The notes: a model not told the origin generated them from the sequence alone. Counted from the first letter of the stretch, positions 1-10,234 are shown. The stretch: 64,000 nt of DNA from Mesorhizobium sp. Root102 (GCF_001425625.1 NZ_LMCP01000008.1:62001-126000); one strand, 5' to 3'. Translations and numbers: made by a program.

Positions 1-2625
1 CGGAGCAAGCACCACCGGCTCTTCGGCCGACGCGGCGATTTCCGGCTCGCTGGCGATCACCTCGGTTGCCGAGATTTCGACTTCAGACACGTCGGCTGTT
101 TCGCCGGCGCTTACCTCGGCCTCGCCTTCACCGTCTTCGCGGCGATTGCGTTTGCCGCCGCGCTTGCCGCGCCGGCGCTTCTTGCCCGGGCCTTCATCCG
201 AAGTGCCTTGGCCTTCGTCCGACGCCTCAACCGTCTCAGACGTTTCGGCAACACCAACAAGGGCGTTGTCGTCTGCTTCCGCGTCGCTATCGCTGGCGGC
301 TGAGTCGGAGGCCTCATCGGCCGACGCGGAAACGGAAGCACCGTCCGCAGGGGCGCCATGTTCGCGGTCGCGATCCTTGCCGCCGCGACGACGCCGACGC
401 TTGCGGCGCTTGCGGTCGCGGCCTTCGCCTTCTTCGCCACCGGCAGCAGGTCGGGGTTGTTGCTGCGGCTGCTGGCGTGGCTGTTCGGCCTGCACCGGCG
501 CCTCATCGTCTTCCTCGACGACGACAATCTCGTCCTCGGGCTCTTCCGGCTCGGCATAGGCCGGGAAGCTGCGCGCCTCGACAAAGCCTTCCGGTTTTTC
601 AGCCAGCGCGCCGCGGAAGATCGCATAGTGCTGCGCACCGACCGAATCGTCGGCCTCGACGGTGATCGTCAGCCCAAAGCGGCTTTCGAGTTCCACCAGC
701 GTGCCGCGCTTGTGGTTGAGCACGTAGAGTGCGGTCGCCGCCGGCGTCCGCACAGTGATGTGGCTGCGCGAATCCTTGAGCAGGAATTCCTCGATTGCCC
801 GCACCACCATCAGCGCGACCGACGAATCGGAGCGCACATGGCCGGTGCCGCCGCAATGCGGGCAGGGCTTCATGGTCGATTCCAGCACGCTGGCGCGGAT
901 GCGCTGGCGTGACATCTCCATCAGGCCGAAATGCGAGATACGGCCGACCTGGATGCGCGCACGATCGTTCTTGAGGTGATCCTTCAGCCGCTTCTCGACG
1001 GAGCGGTTGTTGCGATTCTCCTCCATGTCGATGAAGTCGATGACGATCAGGCCGGCGAGATCGCGCAGCCTGAGCTGACGCGCGACTTCCTCGGCCGCTT
1101 CCAGATTGGTGTGGAGCGCGGTGTCCTCGATCGAGTGCTCCTTGGTGGAGCGGCCCGAATTGACGTCGATAGCAACCAGCGCCTCGGTCTGGTTGATGAT
1201 GATGTAACCGCCGCTCTTCAGCGTCACTTGCGGCTGCAGCATGCGGTCGAGCTGCGCCTCGATGCCGTTGCGCACGAAGATTGGCGTCGTGTCGCGGAAC
1301 GGCTGAACCACCTTGGCGTGGCTCGGCATCAGCATGCGCATGAAGTCCTTGGCCTCGCGATAGCCTTCCTCGCCGGAGACGAGAATCTCGTCGATATCCT
1401 TGTTGTAAAGGTCGCGCACCGAGCGCTTGATCAGGCTGCCTTCCTCATAGACCAGGGCAGGGGCCGTGGACTGCAAGGTGAGATTGCGGACATTTTCCCA
1501 AAGCCGCATCAGGTATTCATAATCGCGCTTGATCTCGGCCTTGGTGCGGCTCTCGCCGGCGGTGCGCAGGATGACGCCCATGCCTTGCGGCACTTCGAGA
1601 TCGGCAACGACCTCCTTCAGGCGCTTGCGGTCGACCGCGCTGGTGATCTTGCGCGAAATGCCGCCGCCACGCGCGGTGTTCGGCATCAGCACCGAATAGC
1701 GGCCGGCAAGCGACAGGTAGGTGGTGAGGGCCGCACCCTTGTTGCCGCGCTCTTCCTTGACGACTTGCACCAACAGGATCTGCCGGCGCTTGATCACTTC
1801 CTGGATCTTGTACTGGCGGCGCACCGGCTTGCGGCGGTTGCGCACTTCTTCCAGCGCATCCTCGGCGCCGACCGATTCGACCTCGTGATCGTCAGGATGC
1901 GAGGACTGCACTTCCTCGAGCATGCCGCGATCATTGTCGCCGGACGTGGCTTCGCTGCCCTGTTCCGCTTGCGGAACGGCTTCGGAAATCACATCGCCTT
2001 CGACCGCGGCGGCGATCGATGTCGGGCCGCCCTCGCGGGGCTCGGCTTCGTCCTGACCGGTGGAATCCTCGCCATGTTCGGACGCATCGGCATGCCCCGA
2101 GCTATCTGAATGTTCCGATGTATCGGCTGCGTGTTCGATGATTTCGGAGGTGTGGGAGATCTCCTCGACAACGATGTCGCCATTGTCGCCGTCTTCGCTA
2201 GCCTCGTCGGGATCGGCTGCATCGCGCTTGTGTTCACCGCGGTCGCGGGGCTTGCCGCCCCGCCGGCGGCCGCGCCGTCCACGATCGCGGCTCTGGCGAT
2301 CATCGCCGTCCGCGTCCTCGTTCTCCTCGTCCTCGGCCTCCTGCGCTTCCGCGCGCAGCAGTGCCTGACGATCGGCGACCGGGATCTGGTAGTAGTCGGG
2401 GTGAATTTCACTGAAGGCGAGAAAACCGTGACGGTTGCCGCCATATTCGACAAAGGCTGCCTGAAGGGAAGGCTCTACCCGCGTTACGCGGGCTAGGTAG
2501 ATGTTTCCTTTGAGCTGCTTCTTGTCCTGGGATTCAAAGTCGAATTCTTCAATACGGTTACCGCGAACGACGACAACGCGTGTTTCCTCCGGGTGGGAGG
2601 CGTCTATCAGCATTTTGTTGGGCAT
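1..2625 (-). CDS. rne: Ribonuclease E (3' end beyond the window)
   Basis: This is the endoribonuclease that cuts AU-rich single-stranded RNA and scaffolds the degradosome. An open frame of 875 codons runs from ATG at 2625 to the left edge, so the C-terminus is missing. The N-terminus reads MPNKMLIDASHPEETRVVVV, followed by an S1-type segment. The catalytic aspartates lie in AIDVNSGR and VIDFIDM, and the Zn-link cysteines in CPHCGGTG (plus strand about 841-872). A long acidic and Arg-rich insertion, about residues 95-260, splits the S1 region, as is usual in alphaproteobacteria. The C-terminal part seen is low-complexity, with basic Arg/Lys tracts alternating with acidic ones, as expected for the RNA- and partner-binding tail. 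It is divergent from amiC. Confidence 0.93.
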   Translation of the reverse strand, partial: MPNKMLIDASHPEETRVVVVRGNRIEEFDFESQDKKQLKGNIYLARVTRVEPSLQAAFVEYGGNRHGFLAFSEIHPDYYQIPVADRQALLRAEAQEAEDEENEDADGDDRQSRDRGRRGRRRGGKPRDRGEHKRDAADPDEASEDGDNGDIVVEEISHTSEIIEHAADTSEHSDSSGHADASEHGEDSTGQDEAEPREGGPTSIAAAVEGDVISEAVPQAEQGSEATSGDNDRGMLEEVQSSHPDDHEVESVGAEDALEEVRNRRKPVRRQYKIQEVIKRRQILLVQVVKEERGNKGAALTTYLSLAGRYSVLMPNTARGGGISRKITSAVDRKRLKEVVADLEVPQGMGVILRTAGESRTKAEIKRDYEYLMRLWENVRNLTLQSTAPALVYEEGSLIKRSVRDLYNKDIDEILVSGEEGYREAKDFMRMLMPSHAKVVQPFRDTTPIFVRNGIEAQLDRMLQPQVTLKSGGYIIINQTEALVAIDVNSGRSTKEHSIEDTALHTNLEAAEEVARQLRLRDLAGLIVIDFIDMEENRNNRSVEKRLKDHLKNDRARIQVGRISHFGLMEMSRQRIRASVLESTMKPCPHCGGTGHVRSDSSVALMVVRAIEEFLLKDSRSHITVRTPAATALYVLNHKRGTLVELESRFGLTITVEADDSVGAQHYAIFRGALAEKPEGFVEARSFPAYAEPEEPEDEIVVVEEDDEAPVQAEQPRQQPQQQPRPAAGGEEGEGRDRKRRKRRRRRGGKDRDREHGAPADGASVSASADEASDSAASDSDAEADDNALVGVAETSETVEASDEGQGTSDEGPGKKRRRGKRGGKRNRREDGEGEAEVSAGETADVSEVEISATEVIASEPEIAASAEEPVVLAP

Positions 2626-3279
2626 TATTTCGTTTCCCCCCGGCAGCCGTCAGCCGCAGCTTGCGAGGCAAAGCCTGCTGCTGCGTGTCTGGAGTGTGGG
2701 TGCCGGATATCTTAACGTCCGCCGGCCGCCGCTTGAGCGCCATGGCGGTGCCGCCCGCAGCCATAATGGCGCGGTTTGATGCGGACCTTTCCATGATTGC
2801 GCTTGAAGCCATCGTCACCAGCAGAACCTTTTGAACCAAAGCCCGGACGAACCGGACCAGCTTGTTTGCTCATACAGAGCCGGCGCGGGAACAATCCCGG
2901 CCGTTTTCCTCACGCAGGCGATTCCCCCGCCACGGGCTCGCACCTGCGAAATTCGTCGCGATCACCTGAACCCTTTTCGCATGAAGCGAAAGGAGCCGCC
3001 TTTTTCATCTGACCCTGTAGCAGGAAGCTGCGGAGGAGGGCGGTTCCAGGATTGCAGTGATCCACCATCGCTTTTATGATTTGGCGGGGTGGAAGGCAAC
3101 CCCGATTTCCGATGCCGGCAAAAAGCAGTTCCGTAACGTAAGCCTGGGTTACGACCTTGCGTGAAAAGGCTTGGTTAACCTTCTCTGGATACCAATCGTT
3201 AATCGAGTTCGCGGCCTAACCGGCTTTTCGACGGAACGACGGGGCGCCTGGCGCCAAACCGGGAGCGACTGGAAGAGAG
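2626..3279. promoter_or_regulatory. Divergent rne/amiC intergenic region
   Basis: This stretch of about 650 bases holds no convincing gene. It must carry the rne leader on the minus strand and the amiC promoter on the plus strand. RNase E mRNAs in other bacteria have long autoregulatory leaders, and the space allows for one, but I could not identify a specific structure. The short open frames here have no ribosome binding site or domain signal. Confidence 0.4.
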
Positions 3280-4542
3280 ATGGGACTGGCAGACTTCACA
3301 GACAAGGGATGTCGTGTTGGCGGCCGGATTCTCGGCGCCTTCTGCCTCCTGCTGCTGCTGGCGGTCTGTTCTGGCTTTTCCTCAGTCGCCAATGCCGCCG
3401 ACGCTCCGCTCGTGGCAAAAGGCTACAAGATGGCGGGCGATGCCACCAAGATGCGCATCGTCATGGATTTCGATCGCGAACCCGATATCAAATGGTTCCT
3501 GCTGCGCGGTCCCAACCGCCTTGTCATCGATCTCGCGAATACGAGATTCGCCGTTGATGCCAAGGATTTGAAGGCGCGCGGCCTGGTCAAGGGTGTGCGC
3601 CTGGGCCAACTCGGCGAGGGCGTTTCGCGGCTGATCCTCACCGGCAAGGGACCGTTCGCCGTCGACAAGCTCGATGTGCTCAAGAACGAGGACGGAACCG
3701 GCTACCGCATTGCCATCGACATGTCGGCAGCCTCCGCGCGCGAGTTCGATGCAGCACTTGCCAATCAGGCGCTGACCACCGCATCGACGGTTTCGACCGA
3801 TAAGGGAGGGCGGGTCGGCACCGGACCGGTCTCCAATCCGGGTCATCGTTTCACCGTCGTCATCGACCCCGGCCATGGCGGCATCGATGGCGGCGCCGAG
3901 GGCCTGAACGGCACCATCGAGAAGAACGTCACGCTGGCCTTCGCCACGGAGTTGCGCGACAAACTCGCCGCCGTCGGCAATTATGATGTGTTCATGACGC
4001 GCGACACGGACGAATTCCTGCGTCTGGATGATCGCGTGCGCATTGCCCGGCAGCATGAGGCCGACCTGCTCATTTCCATCCATGCCGACACAATCAGCAT
4101 CAAGGGCATTCGCGGCGCCACCGTCTACACCGTCTCCGACAAGGCTTCGGACCCCGAGGCGCAGGCGCTTGCCGACCGCGAGAACCTCTCCGACCAGTTC
4201 GCCGGCATGGAGATCAAGAACGACAGCAAGGAAGTCACCGACATCCTGATCGACCTGATCCGCCGCGAAACGCACAATTTCTCGATGAGTTTCGCCCACA
4301 CGCTGGTCGGTCAGTTGTCGACCAGCGTCGGCCTTATCAACAATCCGCAACGTTCGGCGGGCTTCAAGGTGCTCAAGGCACCCGATGTGCCATCCGTGCT
4401 GGTTGAACTCGGTTACCTCTCCAATGCCAAGGACGAGGCGCAGCTGCTCAACGCCGACTGGCGGGGCAAGGCCGCCCAGAGCATAACCAATGCCGTCGCG
4501 CTTTTCGCTTCAGCCAAGGCCGGACCGGGAACCGGAGGCTGA
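3280..4542 (+). CDS. amiC: N-acetylmuramoyl-L-alanine amidase, AMIN plus Amidase_3
   Basis: This periplasmic zinc amidase removes peptide stems from peptidoglycan to split daughter cells. The 420-residue product begins with a signal peptide (hydrophobic FCLLLLLAV, cleavage near ANA at about residue 40). An AMIN domain follows at about 45-140, then an Amidase_3 domain at about 190-405. Zinc-site motifs are visible as IDPGHGG, a downstream Glu (GTIEKN) and SIHADT. The ATG has a purine-rich site (GGAAGAGAG) just upstream. It lies between rne and mrcA, an arrangement common in rhizobia and consistent with a role in division. Confidence 0.9.
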   Translation: MGLADFTDKGCRVGGRILGAFCLLLLLAVCSGFSSVANAADAPLVAKGYKMAGDATKMRIVMDFDREPDIKWFLLRGPNRLVIDLANTRFAVDAKDLKARGLVKGVRLGQLGEGVSRLILTGKGPFAVDKLDVLKNEDGTGYRIAIDMSAASAREFDAALANQALTTASTVSTDKGGRVGTGPVSNPGHRFTVVIDPGHGGIDGGAEGLNGTIEKNVTLAFATELRDKLAAVGNYDVFMTRDTDEFLRLDDRVRIARQHEADLLISIHADTISIKGIRGATVYTVSDKASDPEAQALADRENLSDQFAGMEIKNDSKEVTDILIDLIRRETHNFSMSFAHTLVGQLSTSVGLINNPQRSAGFKVLKAPDVPSVLVELGYLSNAKDEAQLLNADWRGKAAQSITNAVALFASAKAGPGTGG

Positions 4543-4755
4543 CATGCAAGGCGGCGCCTGCAACCAGAGGCGGCGTTGCGCGACGACAACATCCGGTACT
4601 TTTATTTCCGGCTCGCGGCCGCGAAATCCCGCATTGCCGTATTTTGTCCACATGGTGGCGACAAGGGTTTTCGATTACGGATTGGGACCGGCTCGAAAGC
4701 TTGCGTGAAAGGCGGCTTCGTTTAGGAAATTCCCGAACCAAGGACTGGAGCGGGT

Positions 4756-7212
4756 ATGATTCGTCTCATTGGCTATTTTTTCGGCATCGGCACGACGCTG
4801 GCCCTTCTGGTCGCGGCGGGCGTTGCGATCTACATCGGCCATTTGTCGAAGGATCTGCCCGACTACGAGGTGCTGGCCAAATACGAACCGCCGGTGACCA
4901 CCCGCATCCATGCGTCTGACGGCGCGCTGATGGCCGAATATGCGCGCGAACGGCGCCTGTATTTGCCGATCCAGGCCATACCGGACCGCGTCAAGGCGGC
5001 CTTTCTGTCGGCGGAAGACAAGAACTTCTACAACCATCCCGGCATCGATGTGACCGGCCTTGGCCGCGCCATCATCGTCAACCTGCAGAATCTCGGCTCG
5101 GGCCGGCGTCAGGTCGGCGCCTCAACGATCACCCAGCAGGTGGCGAAGAACTTCCTGTTGTCCTCGGACCAGACCTACGAGCGCAAGATCAAGGAGATGA
5201 TCCTCGCCTTCCGCATCGAGCAGGCCTATCCAAAGGATCGTATTCTCGAGCTCTACCTCAACGAAATCTTCTTCGGCTTCGGCGCCTATGGCGTCGCAGG
5301 CGCGGCGCTGACCTATTTCGACAAGTCGGTCAACGAACTGTCCGTGGCCGAGGCCGCGTATCTGGCCTCCCTGCCGAAGGGACCAAACAACTACCACCCC
5401 TTCAAGCATGCCGATCGCGCGATTGAGCGCCGCAACTGGGTCATCGACCAGATGGTCGAGAATGGCTACGTCACGCGTGAGGAAGGCGACAAGGCCAAGG
5501 CCGAGCCGCTGGGCGTGACGCCGCGCCGCAGCGGTACCTATCTGTTCGCCGGCGAGTACTTCACCGAAGAGGTGCGCCGCCAGATCATCGCCCGTTATGG
5601 CGAGAATGCGCTGTACGAAGGCGGCCTTTCCGTCCGCACCACACTCGATCCGAAGATCCAGCTCATTGCCCGCAAGGCGATGCAGAACGGGTTGATGAAA
5701 TACGACACGCTGCGCGGTTATCGCGGGCCGGTGAAATCGATCGACGTGTCCGGCGACTGGGGCGTGCCGCTGGGCAACGTCAAGGGGCTGGAGGATGTTC
5801 CCGAATGGTCGCTCGCCGTGGTGCTCGACAGTTCGGCGACCGGCCTGTCGATCGGTCTGCAGCCAGCGCGCCAGGCGTCGGGCGAGATCGTCAAGGAACG
5901 CGTCGAAGGCACCGTCAGCAAGGAGGACATGGGTTTTGCCATGCGGCATGTGGTCGACGGCAAGACCGTCAAGGCCAAGTCGCCGGCGGAGGTGTTGAAG
6001 CCGGGCGACGTGATCTTCGTGCAGAAGAACGATGGCTCCGACAATGCCTACAGCCTGCGCCAGGTTCCCGAGGTGGAGGGCGGGCTGATCGCCATGGATC
6101 CGCACACCGGCCGCGTGCTGGCCATGGTCGGCGGCTTCTCCTACGCGCAGTCCGAATTCAACCGTGCGACGCAAGCCATGCGTCAGCCGGGTTCCTCGTT
6201 CAAGCCGATCGTCTATTCGGCGGCACTCGACAATGGCTATACGCCGGCCTCGGTGATCATGGACGGGCCGATCACCATCCAGAGCGGCAACACGACCTGG
6301 ACGCCGAAGAATTACGACGGCACCGTTGCTGGTCCGGCGACCCTGCGCTCAGGCATCGAGAAGTCGCGCAACCTGATGACGGTGCGGCTCGCCAATGACA
6401 TGGGCATGAAGCTGGTCGTCGAATATGCCGAGCGCTTTGGCGTCTACGACCATCTGGCGCCGTATCTGCCGATGGCGCTGGGCTCCGGCGAAACGACCGT
6501 GATGCGCATGGTGTCGGCCTATTCGATCATGGCCAATGGCGGCAAGTCGATCAAACCGTCGCTCATCGACCGCATCCAGGACCGCTATGGCAAGACGGTG
6601 TTCAAGCAGGATGAACGTGGCTGCCAGGGCTGCAATGCGCCCGAATGGCAGAACCAGCCGGAGCCGGAACTGGTCGACAATTCCGAGCAGGTGCTCGATC
6701 CGATGACGGCCTACCAGATCACCTCGATGATGGAAGGTGTCGTGCAGCGCGGCACCGGCGCCACCATCGGCGAACTTGGCCGCCACATCGCCGGCAAGAC
6801 CGGAACGACGAACGACGAAAAGGACGCTTGGTTCATCGGTTATACGCCCAACCTCGTCGTCGGTCTCTACATGGGCTACGACACGCCGCGCGGCCTTGGC
6901 CACGGCGCCACCGGCGGTGGTCTCGCGGCACCAATCTTCAAGGACTTCATGCGGGTGGCGCTGGACGGTACGCCCAATGTCGACTTTAAGGTCCCCGAAG
7001 GCATGAATCTGGTCGCCATCAACCGCAAGACCGGCATGCGTGCCGCATCGGGCGATCCCGGCACCATCATCGAAGCCTTCAAGCCGGGCACCGGTCCCGC
7101 AGACAGCTATTGGGTGATCGGCATGGGCGCCGACGGCTCCAATGCCACCGGCGGCGCGCTGTCGCCGCAGGCCAATCAAGCCATCCAGTCCGGCGGCGGC
7201 GGCCTCTACTGA
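4756..7212 (+). CDS. mrcA: Penicillin-binding protein 1A (class A PBP)
   Basis: This bifunctional transglycosylase/transpeptidase polymerises and crosslinks peptidoglycan at the inner membrane. The 818-residue product has an N-terminal membrane anchor at about residues 5-25. A GT51 domain follows, with the catalytic Glu in AEDKNFYNHPGID and the STITQQ motif. An OB-like insert comes next, then the transpeptidase domain with the SxxK serine in GSSFKP, the SxN motif as SRN, and KTGTT. Length fits alphaproteobacterial PBP1A. The ATG is preceded by GGAG. A strong hairpin follows the stop codon at 7229-7255. Confidence 0.94.
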   Translation: MIRLIGYFFGIGTTLALLVAAGVAIYIGHLSKDLPDYEVLAKYEPPVTTRIHASDGALMAEYARERRLYLPIQAIPDRVKAAFLSAEDKNFYNHPGIDVTGLGRAIIVNLQNLGSGRRQVGASTITQQVAKNFLLSSDQTYERKIKEMILAFRIEQAYPKDRILELYLNEIFFGFGAYGVAGAALTYFDKSVNELSVAEAAYLASLPKGPNNYHPFKHADRAIERRNWVIDQMVENGYVTREEGDKAKAEPLGVTPRRSGTYLFAGEYFTEEVRRQIIARYGENALYEGGLSVRTTLDPKIQLIARKAMQNGLMKYDTLRGYRGPVKSIDVSGDWGVPLGNVKGLEDVPEWSLAVVLDSSATGLSIGLQPARQASGEIVKERVEGTVSKEDMGFAMRHVVDGKTVKAKSPAEVLKPGDVIFVQKNDGSDNAYSLRQVPEVEGGLIAMDPHTGRVLAMVGGFSYAQSEFNRATQAMRQPGSSFKPIVYSAALDNGYTPASVIMDGPITIQSGNTTWTPKNYDGTVAGPATLRSGIEKSRNLMTVRLANDMGMKLVVEYAERFGVYDHLAPYLPMALGSGETTVMRMVSAYSIMANGGKSIKPSLIDRIQDRYGKTVFKQDERGCQGCNAPEWQNQPEPELVDNSEQVLDPMTAYQITSMMEGVVQRGTGATIGELGRHIAGKTGTTNDEKDAWFIGYTPNLVVGLYMGYDTPRGLGHGATGGGLAAPIFKDFMRVALDGTPNVDFKVPEGMNLVAINRKTGMRAASGDPGTIIEAFKPGTGPADSYWVIGMGADGSNATGGALSPQANQAIQSGGGGLY

Positions 7213-7228
7213 CGATTTTCATGAGCGA

Positions 7229-7255
7229 ATGGGCTGGCCTCGCGCCAGCCCATTT
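7229..7255 (+). terminator. Rho-independent terminator after mrcA
   Basis: An 11-bp GC-rich inverted repeat (AATGGGCTGGC and GCCAGCCCATT, loop CTCGC) runs into TTTT. It sits 16 bases after the mrcA stop codon and 75 bases before prfB, so it separates the two transcripts. Confidence 0.75.
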
Positions 7256-7329
7256 TGCTTTACAGCCGGCGGCGGCGTGCCTATGTATCGCGCCGACCGA
7301 TTTCAGCAAACAGGACAGAACAGCCAGCC

Positions 7330-8461
7330 ATGCGCGCGGAAACGCAGAATATTGTCGACGAGATCAGGCAGGCGATAACCCTGCTGAGGAGGCATCTTTG
7401 ACTGGGATCAGGCCATAAAGCGGCTTGAATACCTCAATGTGCGCGCCGAGGACGCCAGCCTCTGGAACGAACCGCTGGAAGCGCAAAAGCTGATGCGCGA
7501 ACGCCAGGGCCTCGAAGAAGGCATCGCCTCGGTGAAAGGCCTGACGCAGGCGCTGGAAGACAATATCGGCCTGATCGAACTCGGCGAGGAAGAACGCGAC
7601 GAGGGCGTCATCGCCGAGGCCGAAGCTGCGATCCGCTCGATGCAGGGCGAAGCGAAGGCCCGCCAGGTCGAGACGCTGCTGTCGGGTGAGGCCGACGCCA
7701 ATGACACCTACCTCGAAGTCCATGCCGGTGCCGGCGGCACCGAAAGCCAGGATTGGGCCTCGATGCTGCTGCGCATGTACACGCGCTGGGCGGAGCGACG
7801 CCGCTTCAAGGTCGAGGTGCTGGAAGTGCATGACGGCGAAGAAGCCGGCATCAAGTCCGCAACGCTGCTCATCAAGGGCCACAACGCCTATGGCTGGCTG
7901 AAGACGGAATCCGGCGTGCATCGCCTGGTGCGTATTTCGCCCTATGACAGCAATGCTCGCCGCCACACGTCTTTCGCCAGCATCTGGGTCTATCCGGTCA
8001 TCGACGACACGATCGAGATCGACGTTTCCGAATCCGATGTCCGCATCGACACCTATCGCTCGTCCGGCTCGGGCGGCCAGCACGTCAACACCACCGATTC
8101 GGCGGTGCGCATCACGCATCTGGCCACCGGTATCGCGGTTGCCTGCCAGGCCGAACGTTCGCAGCACAAGAACAAGGCCAAGGCCTGGGAGATGCTGCGT
8201 TCGCGCCTCTACGAGGAAGAGCTGAAGAAGCGCGAAGCGGTTGCAAACGCCACCGAAGCGTCGAAGAGCGATATCGGCTGGGGTCACCAGATCCGCTCCT
8301 ATGTGCTGCAGCCCTATCAGCTGGTGAAGGATCTCCGCACCGGCGTCGAGAGCTCCAACCCGTCGAGTGTGCTCGATGGCGACCTCGACGATTTCATGGA
8401 AGCCTCGTTGTCGCAGCGCATCGAAGGCGGTGCGGGCGAAGCCGTGGCGGACCTGGACTAG
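7330..8461 (+). CDS. prfB: Peptide chain release factor 2, with programmed +1 frameshift
   Basis: RF2 releases peptides at UGA and UAA. The gene is in two frames. Frame 0 starts at ATG 7330 and encodes 23 residues ([14 protein letters not shown]...), ending at an in-frame TGA at 7399-7401. Reading resumes at +1 from GAC 7400-7402 ([12 protein letters not shown]) to the TAG at 8461, giving a 376-residue protein. The shift site CTT-TGA-C follows an internal Shine-Dalgarno AGGAGG, as in the classic prfB autoregulatory site. The peptidyl-hydrolysis motif GGQ is present (SGSGGQHVN). The codon-recognition loop reads SPY where the Escherichia coli protein has SPF. An annotator that ignores the shift would start at 7439 and lose the N-terminus. 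Confidence 0.95.
7388..7402 (+). promoter_or_regulatory. RF2 programmed +1 frameshift site
   Basis: The sequence is GGAGGCATCTTTGAC: a Shine-Dalgarno-like element, a short spacer, then the slippery CUU codon, the UGA stop and C. When RF2 is scarce the ribosome pauses at UGA and slips +1, so RF2 controls its own synthesis. The position after codon 23 and the stop context match the known mechanism. Confidence 0.92.
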
Positions 8462-8539
8462 GATATGTCCATATTCAGGTGAGGCCTGCCTGACCTGAAT
8501 CCAAACATACCCCGGCGTACCACAGCGACGGAGGAGAGG

Positions 8540-8962
8540 GTGCCGAACAAGCTCACCGGTAAGTGCTTTTGCGGCGCGGTTCACTACGAGGTCGCGGACG
8601 AATTCATCTATGCCGCGAATTGCCATTGTTCGAACTGCCGGCGCACCACCGGTTCGGCCTTCAAGCCTTTCGCCGGCATCGAACGCGGCAAGTTTGCCCT
8701 GACAGCGGGGCATGACAAGCTCCTGATCTTCGGCGACGAAAGCGGCCATGACGCGCATTGCGGCCGGTGCGGCTCCTTGCTTTATTCGCTCGTGCGCGAC
8801 GGTGCCTATGTCCATGTCGCCATGGGAACCCTTGTCGAGGATCCGGCCATCCGTCCAAGCGCGCACATTTTCGTCGGCTCGAAAGCCAGCTGGTTCACCA
8901 TCGCCGACGACCTGCCGCAGTATGAAGGGCACATCGTGGCTGCCGGATCCGTCGAAGAATAG
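8540..8962 (+). CDS. GFA / CENP-V-fold zinc protein
   Basis: This 140-residue protein belongs to the glutathione-dependent formaldehyde-activating (GFA, Mss4-like) family. Zinc cysteines are visible as CFCG near residue 10, CHCSNC at about 33-38, and CGRCG at about 75-79. The start is a GTG with GAGGAGAG immediately upstream. Substrate cannot be told from sequence; many family members are not formaldehyde enzymes. It stands alone downstream of prfB and is similar in fold to the protein at 9691-10059. Confidence 0.85.
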   Translation: MPNKLTGKCFCGAVHYEVADEFIYAANCHCSNCRRTTGSAFKPFAGIERGKFALTAGHDKLLIFGDESGHDAHCGRCGSLLYSLVRDGAYVHVAMGTLVEDPAIRPSAHIFVGSKASWFTIADDLPQYEGHIVAAGSVEE

Positions 8963-9154
8963 GCTTCGACCGGCCACGCAGCAATTTCTTGCGCCGACTC
9001 ACATTTGCGCTCACCATCACGGCCTTGAGGGGAGACAAAAAGCATTTATGGCCGGTCGCGGCATATCTGCAAGCTGACGATCCGGCCGCTGGGAAGACAC
9101 GTTCCGGGAACGGGCAAGCGAAAAGCTTGATGCTCGTTTGAAAGGAACGTTTCC

Positions 9155-9532
9155 ATGTCTGCTGCCACATCCAGATCGGCCAATGCCGTTCAACCGGCTG
9201 GCCGACTTTTGTTTTCCCTGTTCGCAATCGGCGCGACCGCAATGCTGACGGCAGCTGCCTTCGCGCATGACGCCACACCTACGGCGGCAAAGCCACAAGG
9301 CTGGAGTTACCCATTCGCATGCTGCGCCAATTATGATTGTCGCACGACCCATACTGGCGAAGTGTTGGAAAAACCCGAGGGCTATGTCATCGCCGGGACG
9401 GGTGAGGTCGTTCCGATGAGCGACAAGCGCGTCAAGGACAGCCCGGACGGCGAGTTCCACTGGTGTGCGCATCAGGCCGGTCTCGACGCCGGCAAGACGA
9501 TCTGTCTGTTCGTGCCGCCGCGCTCTTATTGA
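9155..9532 (+). CDS. Secreted hypothetical protein
   Basis: The 125-residue product starts with a typical signal peptide (LLFSLFAIGATAMLTAAAFAH, predicted cleavage near residue 37). The mature part of about 88 residues has four cysteines: a CC pair and a single C in CCANYDC, and one in HWCAHQ, plus one in KTICLF near the end. This suggests a small disulfide-stabilised periplasmic protein. The ATG follows AAAGGAAC. I do not recognise a named family; similar short secreted proteins are common in rhizobia. Confidence 0.75.
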   Translation: MSAATSRSANAVQPAGRLLFSLFAIGATAMLTAAAFAHDATPTAAKPQGWSYPFACCANYDCRTTHTGEVLEKPEGYVIAGTGEVVPMSDKRVKDSPDGEFHWCAHQAGLDAGKTICLFVPPRSY

Positions 9533-9690
9533 CGACAGAACGGCGGTCGGATGTCTTCGGTCGCGTGCGACGCGGGCCGCAGGCCGGGTTTCCGCGGTTC
9601 GGTGGATGCCTGCTGACAGATAGTTGTCAGGAGCACCTCTTTATGCTGCCTTTGCCGCACAGGTCGGCGGGCGACAGGAGGAGTTCGTTG

Positions 9691-10059
9691 ATGACCATCA
9701 AGGCAAGCTGTCATTGCAAGGCGACGACATTCGAGGTTTCGCAGGCACCGCAGACGGTGACGCAATGCACCTGTTCGTTCTGCTCGAAACGCGGCTCGCT
9801 CTGGGCCTATTACATCCCATCGCAATTCAAGCTCACGAGCCCGCCGGAGAACGTTTCTGTCTACGAGTGGGGGTCGAAAACCGTAAAACACGGTTTTTGC
9901 GCCACATGCGGCTGCGGCACCTTCACGCAAACGCCGGACTGGTCGACCGGCGAGCCGGATTTCGACAATCCCAAGATCAGCGTCAACTCGCGGCTGTTCG
10001 ATGATTTCGATCTCGACAAGGTCGAAGTGGTGGTCATCGATGGCAAGAATCTCTGGTAG
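9691..10059 (+). CDS. GFA-family zinc protein
   Basis: This 122-residue GFA-fold protein carries zinc cysteines as CHCK near residue 7, CTCSFC at about 28-33, and CATCGCG at about 71-77. The start was placed at ATG 9691 because AGGAGGAG lies just upstream; the open frame extends further 5' but without homology or a binding site. It is a separate family branch from the protein at 8540. Function beyond zinc binding is unknown. Confidence 0.82.
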   Translation: MTIKASCHCKATTFEVSQAPQTVTQCTCSFCSKRGSLWAYYIPSQFKLTSPPENVSVYEWGSKTVKHGFCATCGCGTFTQTPDWSTGEPDFDNPKISVNSRLFDDFDLDKVEVVVIDGKNLW

Positions 10060-10234
10060 CCTGATCAGCCCATTCCGGCACGGCGGTGTGGGGCTTGCGT
10101 CGGGCATTGGTCCCCCGGGAAAAGCCGTGGGCGGCGTTTTTGCCGTTCCGCTTTTCGCCGCATTTCATGGTACAAGTCGCGGGAAGGGCTGATTTGGCGC
10201 CACCGCAAGGCGTGACTTGGAGAGGGACCATCCT

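Noticed and set aside
3382..4350. Minus-strand frame of 322 codons inside amiC
   Set aside because: Antisense shadow of a clear amidase gene.
7364..8977. Minus-strand frame of 537 codons across prfB and the GFA gene
   Set aside because: Antisense to two well-supported genes, with no family motif or binding site.
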